NCBI GenBank assembly: GCA_030613045.1
Contig: JAUWMS010000231.1
Span: 1 to 5,476, forward strand
Source of the DNA: Candidatus Latescibacterota bacterium
Lineage (GTDB): Bacteria; Latescibacterota; 4484-107
Direction of reading: 5' to 3'
DNA length: 5,476 nucleotides
In this document: in pieces, positions 5,207 to 5,476 of the stretch
Position numbering within the stretch: the stretch's first letter is position 1
How the letters are laid out: every line of letters begins with the position of its first letter
Translations under genes and position numbers: made by a program
The notes under the pieces: model-generated
What the model was told of the DNA's origin: nothing
Databases searched by the model: none
The model's input: only the letters and a program-made list of their open reading frames with translations

Positions 5207-5476
5207 TTATTGGAGGTTACTTAAAACGGTTTTAATCGAAAGCAGAATATCACCGGTTAGACAAAGAGAAACCCACTTGGGCTGTTTGGAAAAATCATCG
5301 AAAGCGAGGCGGGCAATCCACGCGCCATTGTCCAACTGCGTTTCACAGAGATGGTCGCACTCCGCGCGGATCGCATCGAAAACACGCTCATCGCCCGTTA
5401 TGCTGTGGAGCAGCGCCAGGCCCCACAAAACCTTCGTGGTCTGACCCTTTATCCAGCATCTATCCCCGGCGTGGTC
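5207..5476 (-). CDS. C-terminal fragment of an alpha/alpha-toroid glycosidase-like protein, 5' end outside window
   Basis: The frame is open from the right edge to a TAA at 5209-5207, giving 89 residues; the true start lies beyond 5476. The part visible begins DHAGDRCWIKGQTTKVLWGL and shows a helical hairpin of the toroid type: ALLHSITGDERVFDAIRAEC, followed by a helix and LCETQLDNGAWIARL. This is the same 'A-L-x-x-x-T-G-D-x-x-x-x-x-A-I ... Q-x-x-G-x-W' pattern as in the toroid protein at 690-1874, and is common in (alpha/alpha)6 enzymes such as GH88/GH105- or arabinofuranosidase-like proteins. The last helix (SLCLTGDILLSIKTVLSNLQ) closes the barrel. It is the first gene of the set in the direction of transcription and ends 190 bp upstream of the sialidase-fold gene. 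The exact family cannot be set from this fragment. Confidence 0.75.
   Translation of the reverse strand, partial: DHAGDRCWIKGQTTKVLWGLALLHSITGDERVFDAIRAECDHLCETQLDNGAWIARLAFDDFSKQPKWVSLCLTGDILLSIKTVLSNLQ

Overview
The window is a compact, strictly one-directional (all minus strand) carbohydrate-active gene cluster. Read in the direction of transcription (right to left) it holds: the C-terminal end of an alpha/alpha-toroid (six-hairpin-type) protein cut by the right edge (5207-5476); a sialidase/BNR-fold protein with five Asp boxes (3886-5007); a GH123/DUF4091-type glycoside hydrolase with the Asp-Glu catalytic pair (2078-3706); a second alpha/alpha-toroid glycosidase-like protein (690-1874); and the N-terminal two thirds or so of a tandem-GNAT acetyltransferase that runs off the left edge (1-652).

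The gene content (sialidase-fold plus DUF4091 plus six-hairpin proteins, one gene after another, no SusC/SusD pair or regulator in view) resembles glycan-degrading clusters of environmental PVC-group bacteria (Planctomycetota, Verrucomicrobiota, Kiritimatiellota, Lentisphaerota) or Hydrogenedentota. This is an inference from gene style; no rRNA or housekeeping marker is present. Purine-rich Shine-Dalgarno sites precede the three complete genes, so the source is bacterial. None of the starts that are visible is followed by a signal peptide, so the enzymes as seen would work in the cytoplasm, for example on imported oligosaccharides, or leave by an unrecognised route.

The intergenic regions (about 180-200 bp each, except 37 bp before the GNAT gene) are rich in structure: a perfect 15-bp stem-loop after the GH123 gene (2015-2047), a series of stem-loops with a REP-like 'acgcggagcgtggg' motif and a small terminator-like hairpin between the sialidase and GH123 genes (3733-3878), and a cruciform-forming repeat with a three-copy 7-bp tandem repeat upstream of the sialidase gene (5103-5180). 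Base composition falls from about 60-65% GC in the sialidase and GH123 genes to about 50% in the second toroid gene and about 45% in the GNAT gene, with the change near the 2015-2047 palindrome. The left half may therefore have a different origin.

A plausible joint role is stepwise removal of terminal sugars (sialic-acid-like cap by the sialidase-fold protein, beta-N-acetylgalactosamine-like residue by the GH123-like protein, uronic or other sugars by the toroid proteins) from an animal- or alga-type glycan. Substrates cannot be read from the sequence. No mobile element, RNA gene, CRISPR array or clearly new system was found; the intergenic repeats and the uncharacterised toroid proteins are the least explained parts.
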